From Actinobacteria bacterium UBA6100 (GTDB lineage: Bacteria > Actinomycetota > Coriobacteriia > Anaerosomatales > Anaerosomataceae), in assembly GCA_002423585.1 (NCBI GenBank), contig DIWS01000002.1, positions 152,702-216,701 on the forward strand: a stretch of DNA of 64,000 bases. The letters run 5' to 3'. How positions within the stretch are numbered: the first letter of the stretch is position 1; each line of letters begins with the position of its first letter. Below are positions 17,139 to 25,378 of this stretch, in pieces. The position numbers and the translations under genes are program-made. The notes under the pieces were generated by a model, which made no database searches, was not told where the DNA came from, and was given only the letters and a program-made list of their open reading frames with translations.

Positions 17139-18494
17139 TCAGGCCTCCGGGCACTCCCCGGTCCATGCGGGCGGCTGGTAGGCGCAGTACGGCTCAGAGG
17201 CGAGGTAGTCGCCCGTCACCTCGAGCGCGCGGGCGCGGCACCCGCCACACACCGCCTTGTACTCGCAGGCGCCGCACTTGCCCTTGAGAAGCGAGTAGTC
17301 GCGCAGTTCGTTGAAGACCTTGGACTCCGTCCAGATCTGCGAGAACGGCTGCTCTTTCACGTTGCCGAGCTGCATGTCGAAGTAGCCGCACGGCTGGATG
17401 TCGCCCGTGTGGCTGATGAAGCAGAAGGTGATACCGCCGAGACAGCCGCGCGTCATCGCGTCCAGACCGTACTCCTCGCGCGTGACCTTCTTGCCCTCGA
17501 GCTTCGCCTGCTGCCGGATGATGCGGTAGTAGTGCGGCGAGTCGGTGGGTTTGAAGTGGAGCGGGCTGGTCTTCTGGCGGTGGTACGCCCAGGTGAGCAC
17601 GCGCTCGTACTCCTCCGGCGGCAGCTCCTTGTCGAGCAGGTCACTGCCGCGGCCGGTCGGCACCAGCATGAAGATGTGGAACGCATCGATGCCGAGCTCC
17701 TCGGCAAGGTCGTGCACGGCCTCGACCTTGGTGTGGTTGAGCGTGGTGACCGTCATATTGATCTGCACGCCCACGCCGTGCGCCTTGGCCATCTTGATGC
17801 CGCGGATCGAAGCGTCGAACGCACCCGGCTCTCCGCGGAACGCGTCGTGCTCGTCGGCCGTGGGAAAGTCGATCGAGACGGAGATACGCGGGATCTTGTG
17901 CTCCGCCATCTTCGCAGCGATGTCCTCGGTGATGAGCGTGGCGTTGGTGCCGATGACCGGCATCGCACCCTTGGCCTGGGCGTAGTCGACGATCTCCCAG
18001 ATATCGGGCCGCATGAGCGGCTCGCCGCCGGTGAGGATGATGATCGGGTTGGAGATGGTGACGATGTCGTCGATCGTCGCCTTGATCTCATCGAGGAGGA
18101 GCTCGCCCTCGTAGTGGCCGAACTCGGCCGCGGCGCGGCAGTGTGCGCACGAGAGGTTGCAGCTGCGGGTGATCTCCCACGCGATGATGCGCGGCGCCTT
18201 GATGCCGGTGCGCTGCTCGTACGCGAGCGCCGCCTCTCCGCCGCCGGGCCGGAAGCCCACGCTGCGTGCCCCGCCGTGCCGCTGGCGGTCCATGGGGACG
18301 CCGGCGGGATGACCGCCCGGGTGGCCTATCGGGATGCCCGCAGGATGACCGACCGGGATGCCCACCCCCGCCTCGCCACAGCCGGCGATGGCATCGGCCA
18401 TCTCCTGCTCGTCAATCGTGGGACGGTCCTCGCCGAACTCGCCCGAGAGGTCGAGATCCGGTCTCGCATCTGAGTTGCCTACGTTGTCAGCCAC
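17139..18494 (-). CDS. ahbD: Radical SAM haem b synthase (Fe-coproporphyrin decarboxylase), AhbD-like
   Basis: 451 residues. The radical SAM cluster motif is C112-X3-C116-X2-C119 in WEITRSCNLSCAHCRA, with GGEP about 50 residues later; a C-terminal SPASM-like set includes C in IQPCGYF and the group KCGACEYKAVCGGCRARALEVTGDYL. The WE(I/V)TRSCNL..HCRA and GGCRARA forms fit AhbD better than AhbC/NirJ, so I assign oxidative decarboxylation of Fe-coproporphyrin III to haem b. GTG 18494 overlaps the hemB stop by one base and has GGAAGG seven bases upstream. Residues 45-73 are an odd Gly-His-Pro-rich stretch (GIPVGHPAG, IGHPGGHPAG) before the catalytic domain. AhbC itself is not in the window. Confidence 0.8.
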   Translation of the reverse strand: MADNVGNSDARPDLDLSGEFGEDRPTIDEQEMADAIAGCGEAGVGIPVGHPAGIPIGHPGGHPAGVPMDRQRHGGARSVGFRPGGGEAALAYEQRTGIKAPRIIAWEITRSCNLSCAHCRAAAEFGHYEGELLLDEIKATIDDIVTISNPIIILTGGEPLMRPDIWEIVDYAQAKGAMPVIGTNATLITEDIAAKMAEHKIPRISVSIDFPTADEHDAFRGEPGAFDASIRGIKMAKAHGVGVQINMTVTTLNHTKVEAVHDLAEELGIDAFHIFMLVPTGRGSDLLDKELPPEEYERVLTWAYHRQKTSPLHFKPTDSPHYYRIIRQQAKLEGKKVTREEYGLDAMTRGCLGGITFCFISHTGDIQPCGYFDMQLGNVKEQPFSQIWTESKVFNELRDYSLLKGKCGACEYKAVCGGCRARALEVTGDYLASEPYCAYQPPAWTGECPEA

Positions 18495-19477
18495 TATTCG
18501 CCTTCCTTGAGCCAGCGTGCGGCATCCTTGGCGTGATAGGTGATGATCATGTCCGCACCCGCGCGCTTGAACGCCGTGAGCGTCTCCAGCACCACGCGCT
18601 TCTCGTCGATCCATCCGTTGCCGGCGGCGGCCTTCACCATCGCGTACTCACCGCTCACGTTGTACGCGCAGGTGGGATAGCCGAACTCGTCCTTCACGCG
18701 ACGGATGACATCCATGTACGCCAGCGCCGGTTTGACCATGACGATGTCGGCGCCCTCGTCGATATCGAGCGCGGTCTCGCGCAGAGCCTCCTCGCCGTTA
18801 GCGGGGTCCATCTGGTATGCGCGGCGGTCGCCGAACGCCGGCGTGCTGTCGGCGGCCTCGCGGAACGGGCCGTAGTATGCGCTCGCATACTTCGCCGAGT
18901 ACGCCATGATCGGCACCTCGGTGTAGCCCTCGGCGTCGAGCGCCGCACGGATGGCTGCCACGCGGCCGTCCATCATGTCCGAGGGCGCCACCATGTCGGC
19001 GCCGGCCTCAGCGTGTGAGACGGCGGTGGAGGCGAGCATCTCGAGCGTGACGTCGTTGATGACACAGCCGTGCTCGTCGAGCGCGCCGCAGTGACCGTGT
19101 GAGGTGTACTCGCACATGCAGACATCGGTGATGACCATGAACTCGGGATCGTGCGCCTTGATCGCCCGGATGGCCTGCTGCACGATGCCATCCTCGGCGA
19201 AGGCGCCGCTACCCGCCTCATCCTTCACGTCCGGCAGGCCGAAGAGGATCACGGCGGGGATGCCGAGGCGCTTGAGCTCGTCGATCTCGGCGGGGAGCTG
19301 GTCGAGGGTCATCTGGAACACGCCGGGCATCGATGAGATCTCGTCGCGCTTGCCGTTGCCGAACTTCACGAAGAGCGGGTAGATGAGCTCCGTGGCCGAT
19401 AGCGCGTTCTCACGGATCAGCGCGCGCAGCGCGGGCGTGCGACGCAGGCGACGCGGACGGTATGTGGGGAACTCCAT
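18494..19477 (-). CDS. hemB: Porphobilinogen synthase (delta-aminolevulinic acid dehydratase)
   Basis: 327 residues. Condenses two 5-aminolevulinates to porphobilinogen. A zinc-type enzyme: C120, C122 and C130 in DVCMCEYTSHGHCG. Schiff-base lysines are K196 (AYSAKYASAYYGPFR) and K249 (IVMVKPA). ATG 19477 is preceded by GAGGAGG. Its stop overlaps the ahbD start. Confidence 0.96.
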   Translation of the reverse strand: MEFPTYRPRRLRRTPALRALIRENALSATELIYPLFVKFGNGKRDEISSMPGVFQMTLDQLPAEIDELKRLGIPAVILFGLPDVKDEAGSGAFAEDGIVQQAIRAIKAHDPEFMVITDVCMCEYTSHGHCGALDEHGCVINDVTLEMLASTAVSHAEAGADMVAPSDMMDGRVAAIRAALDAEGYTEVPIMAYSAKYASAYYGPFREAADSTPAFGDRRAYQMDPANGEEALRETALDIDEGADIVMVKPALAYMDVIRRVKDEFGYPTCAYNVSGEYAMVKAAAGNGWIDEKRVVLETLTAFKRAGADMIITYHAKDAARWLKEGE

Positions 19478-19566
19478 GACGGCCTCCTCGAATGACTCGG
19501 CTGGCGGCGAGAGTGAGCGGAACCGGCGGCACCCGGATCGGGAGCGAAACGCGTGGCCTCGCAACG

Positions 19567-19791
19567 CTAGTCGACGAAAGACTCCAGCTCCTGCTCGGCT
19601 GCGGCGGCAGGCGCGTCGACCGTGATGTCGCCCACCTTGTAGCTCACGAACCGCTTGTACTGGAACGCGACCATGAGCGCCGCAACGGCGATCGCGACCC
19701 AGAAGACGACCTGGGCACCCACGTAGTACATCTGGCCCCACTCGGCGAACCAGGTCAGAAGTGCGTTGGTCGGCGCTGCGGTTGTTCCCAT
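19567..19791 (-). CDS. Small single-pass membrane protein, unknown
   Basis: 74 residues with no family I recognise. Residues ~24-45 (VGAQVVFWVAIAVAALMVAFQY) form one transmembrane helix, followed by KRFVSYKVGDI and an Ala/Glu-rich acidic tail. ATG 19791 has AAGGA seven bases upstream. It lies between the tRNA-Ala gene and hemB, same strand, so it may be cotranscribed with hemB. A membrane tether or small respiratory subunit are guesses only. Confidence 0.55.
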   Translation of the reverse strand: MGTTAAPTNALLTWFAEWGQMYYVGAQVVFWVAIAVAALMVAFQYKRFVSYKVGDITVDAPAAAAEQELESFVD

Positions 19792-19885
19792 CGGGGGATC
19801 CTTTCGCTCGGTATCAGAGACGGTTCACTCGAAGACAGCCGAAGGCGGCCCGTACGCGCCGGCCGCCTTCAACGATGTGGTCTTG

Positions 19886-19961
19886 TGGTGGAGATGAGCG
19901 GGCTCGAACCGCCGACCTCTGCGTTGCGAACGCAGCGCTCTCCCAGCTGAGCTACATCCCC
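19886..19961 (-). tRNA. tRNA-Ala (anticodon CGC)
   Basis: The 76-base minus-strand sequence starts GGGGATGTAGCTCAGC and ends in an encoded CCA. It folds as a full cloverleaf: acceptor GGGGATG/CATCTCC (one G-U), D arm, anticodon stem CTGCG/CGCAG with loop TTCGCAA (anticodon CGC, codon GCG), and T arm with GGTTCGAGCC. It sits between hemD and the small membrane-protein gene, inside the haem gene block. Confidence 0.95.
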
Positions 19962-20068
19962 ACACCGTGACTCCCGGCCATGCCGGGCAGGGCCTCAGAG
20001 CAAAGAACAGTCTGCCCACTCGCGCGGCCGCTGTCAACCGAGTCCACAGGGTGGTCTCCGGTCGCATA

Positions 20069-20902
20069 TCAGCCTGCCACGGAGGTTCGGGCGACGTGCG
20101 CGACGATGCCGTCTACCAGCGAACCCATGGTGGAATCGACCGCTTCCACGGGAACGGCGTGACCTCGTTCGCGCAACGCGTCGCTGGTGATCGGGCCGAT
20201 GCTCGCGGCCGCAGCCCGCGATAGAACGCGGGCCGGGTCCAGGCCCGCGGAGCTCGCCCAGGAGATGAAGTGCCGGACCGTGGAGGGGCTCGTGAACGTG
20301 ATGACGTCTACCTCGCCCGCACCCAGGCGATCGATGACCGCGGGATCGGGCGTGGCCGGTACCGTGAGATACACGGTCACCACGTCGGCCTCGGCGCCGT
20401 CGGCCCTGAGCGCCTCGGGAAGGATCTCGCGCGCGCGTTCGGCCCGGGGCAGCAGGAAACGCATCCCGGGCGATACCCCCATGCTACGGAAGCGCTCGAT
20501 GAGACCCTCGGCCCTGTAGTCATCAGGCACCAGGTCGGGTGTGATCCCGCGCTCCTCGAGCCTGGCAGCGGTGGCCGCACCCACGACCGCGATGCGCGGA
20601 CCGTCCACCTCCGGAAGTGCCGCACCGAGCAGTGCCATCCGATCGAGGAAGCGGTCCACCGCGTTCGTCGAGGTCAGCACGATCCAGTCGTATCCGGCCA
20701 GGCGCGAGATGGCCTGGTCGACCGGAGACCAGTCCTCCGGCGCCACCGTATCGATCACGGGCGCCACGATCACATCCGCGCCGAGTGCCCGCAACGGATC
20801 CGCGAGCGCACGCGCCTGATGCGGCGCACGCGTCACGAGCACGCACGTTCCCTCAAGGGGCCGTGCCGCTGACGGAGTGCCTGATGCGGTCTCAGTGATC
20901 AT
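20069..20902 (-). CDS. hemD: Uroporphyrinogen-III synthase
   Basis: 277 residues. Two alternating alpha/beta domains; recognisable blocks are VLVTRAPHQARALADPLRALGADV, DWIVLTSTNAVDRFL and DVITFTSPSTVRHFI. HemD closes hydroxymethylbilane to uroporphyrinogen III. Low sequence conservation is normal for this family; position directly after hemC makes the call secure. No fused methyltransferase (CobA) domain, so siroheme synthesis must be completed by genes elsewhere. Confidence 0.9.
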   Translation of the reverse strand: MITETASGTPSAARPLEGTCVLVTRAPHQARALADPLRALGADVIVAPVIDTVAPEDWSPVDQAISRLAGYDWIVLTSTNAVDRFLDRMALLGAALPEVDGPRIAVVGAATAARLEERGITPDLVPDDYRAEGLIERFRSMGVSPGMRFLLPRAERAREILPEALRADGAEADVVTVYLTVPATPDPAVIDRLGAGEVDVITFTSPSTVRHFISWASSAGLDPARVLSRAAAASIGPITSDALRERGHAVPVEAVDSTMGSLVDGIVAHVARTSVAG

Positions 20903-20917
20903 CGCGCGGGCGTCACC

Positions 20918-21883
20918 TCAGGTCCCGAGCAGTTCGTCGGCAGTCGCCGCACTGCGGACCTCCGTAAGGATCTCGGCCGCGCCGAGGTGAAGCAGCCGCT
21001 CCACCATCGCCTCGCCGAGCGCCTCGGGCTCGCCTGCGTCGCCACACAGCTGCTCCCGCACGATCTGTGTCCCGTCGACGGAGCCCACCATCGCGTCCAT
21101 GGTGAGCGTGCCGTCCTCGTAGCGCGCGTATGCGCCGATGGGGACCTGGCAGCCGCCCTCGAGCCTTCGCATGACCACGCGCTCCGCCGTCACGCACTCC
21201 ATCGTCTCCGGATGGCCGATCCGCTCCATCACGTGCAGCATGTACTCATCGTCCTCGCGGATCTCGATACCGATGGCGCCCTGCCCCACCGCCGAGACCA
21301 TGTGGGTCGTCGGGATGTAGTGCGAGATGCGCTCGGCCCAGCCCATGCGCGTGATGCCGGCAGCCGCAAGCACGACCGCGTCGACCTCGCCGTCCTCGGC
21401 CTTGCGCATGCGCGTGTCGAGATTGCCGCGCACGTCCACGATCTCAAGGTCGGGCCGGTACGCTCGCACCTGCGCCACGCGCCGAAGCGATGACGTCCCG
21501 ACCCGCGCGCCCTCGGGCAGCGAATCAAGGTCGTAGCCTGCCGCGCCGCTCACGATCGCGTCACGCGGGTCGACGCGCTCGGGCATCGCGGCGATCACGC
21601 AGCCGTCGGGCAGCTCGGTGGGGACGTCCTTCATCGAGTGCACACACAGATCCACGGTGCCGGCCAGCAGCTCGACCTCGAGCTCCTTGGTGAACAGGCC
21701 CTTCCCGCCGACCTTGGCAAGCGGCACGTCGAGGATCTTGTCACCGGTGGTCTTGATCACTTTGAGCGTCACCGGCATGCCGGTGATCGCCTCGAGCTTC
21801 GCCTTGATGTACTCGGACTGCCACAGCGCGAGCTTGCTGCCGCGGGTGCCGATCACCAGTTCCTTACGATCCACAGTCGCCAA
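20918..21883 (-). CDS. hemC: Porphobilinogen deaminase (hydroxymethylbilane synthase)
   Basis: 321 residues. Polymerises four porphobilinogens. The dipyrromethane cofactor cysteine is C245 in LEGGCQVPIGAYA; GTRGSKLALWQS and VHSMKDVPTELP are the other standard blocks. ATG 21883 overlaps the end of hemA by 20 bases; hemD follows after 15. Confidence 0.96.
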   Translation of the reverse strand: MATVDRKELVIGTRGSKLALWQSEYIKAKLEAITGMPVTLKVIKTTGDKILDVPLAKVGGKGLFTKELEVELLAGTVDLCVHSMKDVPTELPDGCVIAAMPERVDPRDAIVSGAAGYDLDSLPEGARVGTSSLRRVAQVRAYRPDLEIVDVRGNLDTRMRKAEDGEVDAVVLAAAGITRMGWAERISHYIPTTHMVSAVGQGAIGIEIREDDEYMLHVMERIGHPETMECVTAERVVMRRLEGGCQVPIGAYARYEDGTLTMDAMVGSVDGTQIVREQLCGDAGEPEALGEAMVERLLHLGAAEILTEVRSAATADELLGT

Positions 21884-23234
21884 CGTTCTCCCCTGTCTCC
21901 TTCTGCTTCTCGACGATCTCGCGTGCCTTCAGGTTCAGCAGATTGCGGAACGCACCCGGACCGCTCCTGTCCTCGGAGTCCTCCAGGCCGTAGAGGGCCC
22001 GCGCGACCTCCATGTACTCGTAACCGTCCCTGCCCGTCGCCGCCTTCTTGAGGCGTGCGGTGGGGCCGTGGAGCATCTTGTTCACGATGGCGCAGGTGAG
22101 CGCCTCCACCGTCTTGCGGTCGCGCTCGGAAAGGTCGAGGCGCTTGAACGCCTTCTCGAGCTCCATCTCGCGGATCACCTCGGCCTTGGCACGGATCGCC
22201 GCGACCGTGGGGACGACCTCCATCGATTCGACCCAGCCGAAGAAAGAGTCGATCTCCTCGTCGATGATCCCCTCGGCCCGCCGCGCCTCGGCCATGCGCT
22301 CCTCAAGATTGCTCTCGACCACACCGCTCAAGTCGTCGATGTCGTACAGGAAGACGCCGCCGAGGTCGTTGACGTCCGGATCGATGTCACGCGGGACCGC
22401 GATGTCGATGAGGAAGAGCGGGCTGGTCCTGCTGCGAGCCACCGGCGCCAGGTCGCGCTTGGTGATGACGTACTCGGTGGCCGCGGTGGACGAGATGACG
22501 ATGTCGGCTTCGCGCAGGCCCTCGTAGAGCTGCTCGTAGGGTATCGCCGTACCGCAGAACCGGCCCGCCATCTCCTCGGCGCGCTCGAACGTGCGGTTCG
22601 CCACCAACACCCGGGCGACGCCGTTGCACACCAGGTGCTTCGCGGTGAGCTCGCTCATCTTGCCTGCGCCCAGGATGAGGATCGTACGCCCTTCGAGGTT
22701 GTCGAAGACCTTCTTCGCGAGTTCCACCGCCGCGTAACTGATCGACACCGCCGACTCGCCGATGGCGGTCTCGGTCCGCACGCGTTTGCCCACCTCGAAG
22801 CTCTGGCGGAACAGCTTGTTGAACACGCGACGCGTGGTGTCGGCATCGAAGCCGTGTTCGTAGGCCTCTTTCACCTGACCGAGGATCTGTGCCTCGCCCA
22901 CCACCATGGAGTCGAGCGACGCGACGACGCGGAACAGGTGCCGCACGACCGCTTCGCCGGTGATCACATAGAGGTAGCGCGCGAGCTCATGCCGGTCCAG
23001 ATCGTGGTACCCGGCAAGGAACGTGATGACCGAATCAACGCCGCCGTCCTCGGAGGAGGCGACGACGTAGACCTCCGTGCGGTTGCAGGTGGAGACGATG
23101 ACCGCTTCGCGGACTCCTTCGATGGCGGTGATCTGCGCGAGCGCGTCACGCTGGACCGACGCCGGGAACGTGAGCTTCTCACGGATGGCGACGGGCGCTG
23201 TCTTATGGCTGAGGCCGACGACTACAAGATGCAT
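21864..23234 (-). CDS. hemA: Glutamyl-tRNA reductase
   Basis: 456 residues. Reduces glutamyl-tRNA(Glu) to glutamate-1-semialdehyde; with HemL this is the C5 route to 5-aminolevulinate. The active cysteine is C50 in VSTCNRTEVY; the NADPH site ILGAGKM and the C-terminal dimerisation domain are present. ATG 23234 begins the canonical MHLVVVGLSHKTAP; the upstream ribosome site is weak. A 231-base leader with two inverted repeats precedes it, the likely control point for haem synthesis. Confidence 0.95.
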   Translation of the reverse strand: MHLVVVGLSHKTAPVAIREKLTFPASVQRDALAQITAIEGVREAVIVSTCNRTEVYVVASSEDGGVDSVITFLAGYHDLDRHELARYLYVITGEAVVRHLFRVVASLDSMVVGEAQILGQVKEAYEHGFDADTTRRVFNKLFRQSFEVGKRVRTETAIGESAVSISYAAVELAKKVFDNLEGRTILILGAGKMSELTAKHLVCNGVARVLVANRTFERAEEMAGRFCGTAIPYEQLYEGLREADIVISSTAATEYVITKRDLAPVARSRTSPLFLIDIAVPRDIDPDVNDLGGVFLYDIDDLSGVVESNLEERMAEARRAEGIIDEEIDSFFGWVESMEVVPTVAAIRAKAEVIREMELEKAFKRLDLSERDRKTVEALTCAIVNKMLHGPTARLKKAATGRDGYEYMEVARALYGLEDSEDRSGPGAFRNLLNLKAREIVEKQKETGENVGDCGS

Positions 23235-23310
23235 CAGGATCGGCTCGCTTCCGTGCGGGAGGGGTTTGCGGGCACAGGAGTCCGCATAGCGGACAGAAGA
23301 GGACTGGGTC

Positions 23311-23362
23311 GCCCCCGCCGGACTGGTGCGTTGTTGTTCAGGCAAGCAGGCCCGGCGGGGGC
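23311..23362 (-). other. Long GC-rich inverted repeat in the hemA leader
   Basis: GCCCCCGCCGG (23311-23321) and CCGGCGGGGGC (23352-23362) are perfect 11-base complements around a 30-base loop, about 75 bases before the hemA start. In RNA this would be a very stable stem. No U tract follows, so it is not an ordinary terminator; an attenuator, RNA stabiliser or riboswitch-like element is possible but I cannot name a class. The remaining part of the 231-base gap shows no gene. Confidence 0.45.
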
Positions 23363-23419
23363 GGTGTGGTGGCGGTGCGGCGCACGCACCGACCGTTCAC
23401 GCCTGAACGACACAATCGT

Positions 23420-23440
23420 AGCACCACGAGATGTGGTGCT
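23420..23440 (-). terminator. Probable terminator after the ccm/SDR genes
   Basis: AGCACCAC-5-GTGGTGCT is a perfect 8-base stem 25 bases past the SDR stop on the minus strand, followed by a weak T-containing tract (ACGATTGTGTCGTT). It would separate the ccm-hemX-SDR transcript from hemA, at least partly. Confidence 0.5.
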
Positions 23441-23465
23441 GTGTGGATACCCGGCGTACAGCGTT

Positions 23466-24302
23466 CTACCCGGCATGCTCGGCCACCCCTTCACGTGCGC
23501 GTGCGACCGTGCGGTCGAACACGCCGAAGAAGAGTTCCGGCCACAGGCCCTCGAGCCGGTAGAGGAGCTTGTTGCTGAGGCCCGGCAGGACGAGGAAGTG
23601 CCCACGCTCGACCCCGCGGATGAACAGGCGCGCGATCTCCTCGGGAGAGCGCGTCCGGGCGATCCCGTTGATCGCCTTGGTCTCGACCGGCTCGACGGCG
23701 ATCTCGCGGGCGTAGCCCGGCGTGTCGATGTTCGGCGGAACCAGCAGCGTCACGCCGATCCCATGAGGCCTGAGCTCGCAGCGCAGCACCTCGGCGAATC
23801 CTGTCACGCCGAACTTGGCGGCGCTGTATGCCGAGTAGCCGTAGACGCCGACGAGTCCGCCCATCGACGAGACCAGGGCCACGTGACCGCGCCCGCGCTC
23901 GAGCATGCCCGGAACGGCGGCGCGGGTGGCATGGATGACGCCGAGCAGGTTGACGTTCACGTGCTCCTGAAATGCTGTGACCGGCATCTCGACGAAACGC
24001 CCGGGCGTGCAGTAGCCCGCACACGCGAGCAGGGTGTCGACGCCGCCGAGTTCCGCCTCGGCGCTCGCGATCGCCCCCACGAGCGCGTCACAGTCGCCGA
24101 CATCGGCGGCCCGGACGATCACCCGCTGCGAGTCGCTCGCCCGGCTCTCCCTGACACGCGCACGTGCATCGGCCAGGCGCGCCAGGTCGCGAGCGATCAG
24201 CGTCACGTCCGCGCCTCGCTCGGCCGCCAGGCACGCCGCGGCGAGCCCCAGGCCACTGGAGCCGCCGGTGACGAGCACGTGGGTGTCAGTCCAGGAGGTC
24301 AT
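23466..24302 (-). CDS. Short-chain dehydrogenase, 3-ketodihydrosphingosine reductase-like
   Basis: 278 residues, classical SDR. NAD(P) site TGGSSGLGLA (12-21), catalytic S145, Y159 and K163 (YSAAK). The segment VPPNIDTPGYAREIAVEPVETKAING is close to the substrate-side signature of 3-ketosphinganine reductases, and a moderately hydrophobic C-terminus fits that group too. It sits between the HemX-like gene and hemA, 7 bases after the former. A haem-related role, a lipid role or a generic SDR are all possible; the reductase name is by motif resemblance only. ATG 24302 has AGGAG upstream. Confidence 0.6.
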   Translation of the reverse strand: MTSWTDTHVLVTGGSSGLGLAAACLAAERGADVTLIARDLARLADARARVRESRASDSQRVIVRAADVGDCDALVGAIASAEAELGGVDTLLACAGYCTPGRFVEMPVTAFQEHVNVNLLGVIHATRAAVPGMLERGRGHVALVSSMGGLVGVYGYSAYSAAKFGVTGFAEVLRCELRPHGIGVTLLVPPNIDTPGYAREIAVEPVETKAINGIARTRSPEEIARLFIRGVERGHFLVLPGLSNKLLYRLEGLWPELFFGVFDRTVARAREGVAEHAG

Positions 24303-24309
24303 CGCTCTC

Positions 24310-25155
24310 CTAGAGTCCGAAGACATGGAAGCCGGCGGGGACCGTGCGGGCCACGACCGCGAGGATCGTCACCAGGACGAAGCCGCCAAGCGACAGGTAT
24401 GCTGCCGAGCGGCCGGCCCAACCCTTGCGCCAGCGCATGAACTGGTACGCCGCGAACGCGAGCCACACGAGCCCGGCGAACACCACGCGCGCGTCGGCCC
24501 ACCACAGCTGCTGGTCGGTCTCGACGGCACGCAGCACGCCGAGCAGTAGCCCGGCCGAGTACACCGGGAACGCCCAGATCACACCGTGCCGCGCGACCCT
24601 GTCGGTCTGCGCGAGCGACGGCAGCCGGTTGAAGAGCTTGGTGTTCTTGCGATGCTTGAGTTGCCGCTCGATCACCAGGTAGAGCGCCGAGCCGACGGCG
24701 CTGACAGCGAAGCCGGCGTTGGCGAAAGCGATGAGTGCCACGTGGATGCCGATGCGCCAGTTGTCCACGAGCGCCGCCTGGTCGCTTGAGAGATCGGCCA
24801 GCACACCCCGGCTCGCTCCCATCACCTGCGCGACGAGAAGCACGACGAGCGCCACGGGAACGAGAACGGCGCCATATGTCTTGACCTTCATGAGGTGCTC
24901 GAGGACGAAGTAGACGAGCACGAGCGCCCATCCCATCAGCACGAGGACATTGGCGCCCGTGAGCAGCGTACCGTCGGTAGCGGAGGAATGCAGCCCGATC
25001 GACGCCGTATGCAGGACGAAGCCGGCGCCCGTCGCGAACGTCGCGTACGCCGAGAGCGCGGCCCGTTTGGTGGCCACCTGATAGCCGTACAGGACGGTGG
25101 CTCCCGCGTACAGAGCCATCGCCATCCAGAACGCGACGAACGCTACCTGTGTCAC
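24310..25155 (-). CDS. HemX/CcsA-like cytochrome c assembly membrane protein
   Basis: 281 residues, about eight transmembrane helices, of the CcmC/CcsA (PF01578-type) family. Family-type residues include HTASIGLHSSA and VDNWRIGIHVALIAFANAGF, with histidines that could ligate haem. In Bacillus the homologous HemX is encoded next to hemA and keeps glutamyl-tRNA reductase levels low; here too it is close to hemA, but it also follows ccmD. Both a HemX role and a haem-handling role in cytochrome c assembly are plausible. GTG 25155 has GGAGGAG upstream. Confidence 0.72.
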   Translation of the reverse strand: MTQVAFVAFWMAMALYAGATVLYGYQVATKRAALSAYATFATGAGFVLHTASIGLHSSATDGTLLTGANVLVLMGWALVLVYFVLEHLMKVKTYGAVLVPVALVVLLVAQVMGASRGVLADLSSDQAALVDNWRIGIHVALIAFANAGFAVSAVGSALYLVIERQLKHRKNTKLFNRLPSLAQTDRVARHGVIWAFPVYSAGLLLGVLRAVETDQQLWWADARVVFAGLVWLAFAAYQFMRWRKGWAGRSAAYLSLGGFVLVTILAVVARTVPAGFHVFGL

Positions 25156-25182
25156 CGCTGCTCCTCCGCCCGGTACCGTCGG

Positions 25183-25371
25183 CTACTCGGCCTTGCCACG
25201 GCGCGCAAGCGCGGCCTCGAGGACCTCGACCTGCTTGCCCAGGCCGTTCATGCGCTTGAGCGCGAAACCGATGTAGGCCATCAGCCCCACCCACAACAGC
25301 GCGTACGCAGCCGCGACGAGCGGCCACTGCGTGAGAACGAGCGAGTAGACTTCCTTGAGTGTCGGATCCAT
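25183..25371 (-). CDS. ccmD: CcmD-like small haem-exporter protein
   Basis: 62 residues: one transmembrane helix (about 17-37, LVAAAYALLWVGLMAYIGFAL), then a basic/coiled segment KRMNGLGKQVEVLEAALARR. This helix-then-coil form and position directly after ccmC match CcmD, which helps release holo-CcmE from the CcmABC complex. Sequence conservation in this family is low, so the call rests partly on position. Confidence 0.7.
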   Translation of the reverse strand: MDPTLKEVYSLVLTQWPLVAAAYALLWVGLMAYIGFALKRMNGLGKQVEVLEAALARRGKAE

Positions 25372-25378
25372 GGATGGT

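Noticed and set aside
14044..17181. A 1045-codon open frame on the plus strand
   Set aside because: It runs antisense to hemL, ahbAB and galU, has an Arg/His-rich composition and no family signal. Long antisense frames are normal at this GC content.
23311..23362. T-box or other tRNA-sensing leader for hemA
   Set aside because: No T-box core sequence or specifier-loop arrangement is seen.
21618..24440. A 940-codon plus-strand open frame
   Set aside because: Antisense to hemC, hemA and the SDR gene; composition and lack of motifs mark it as a shadow.
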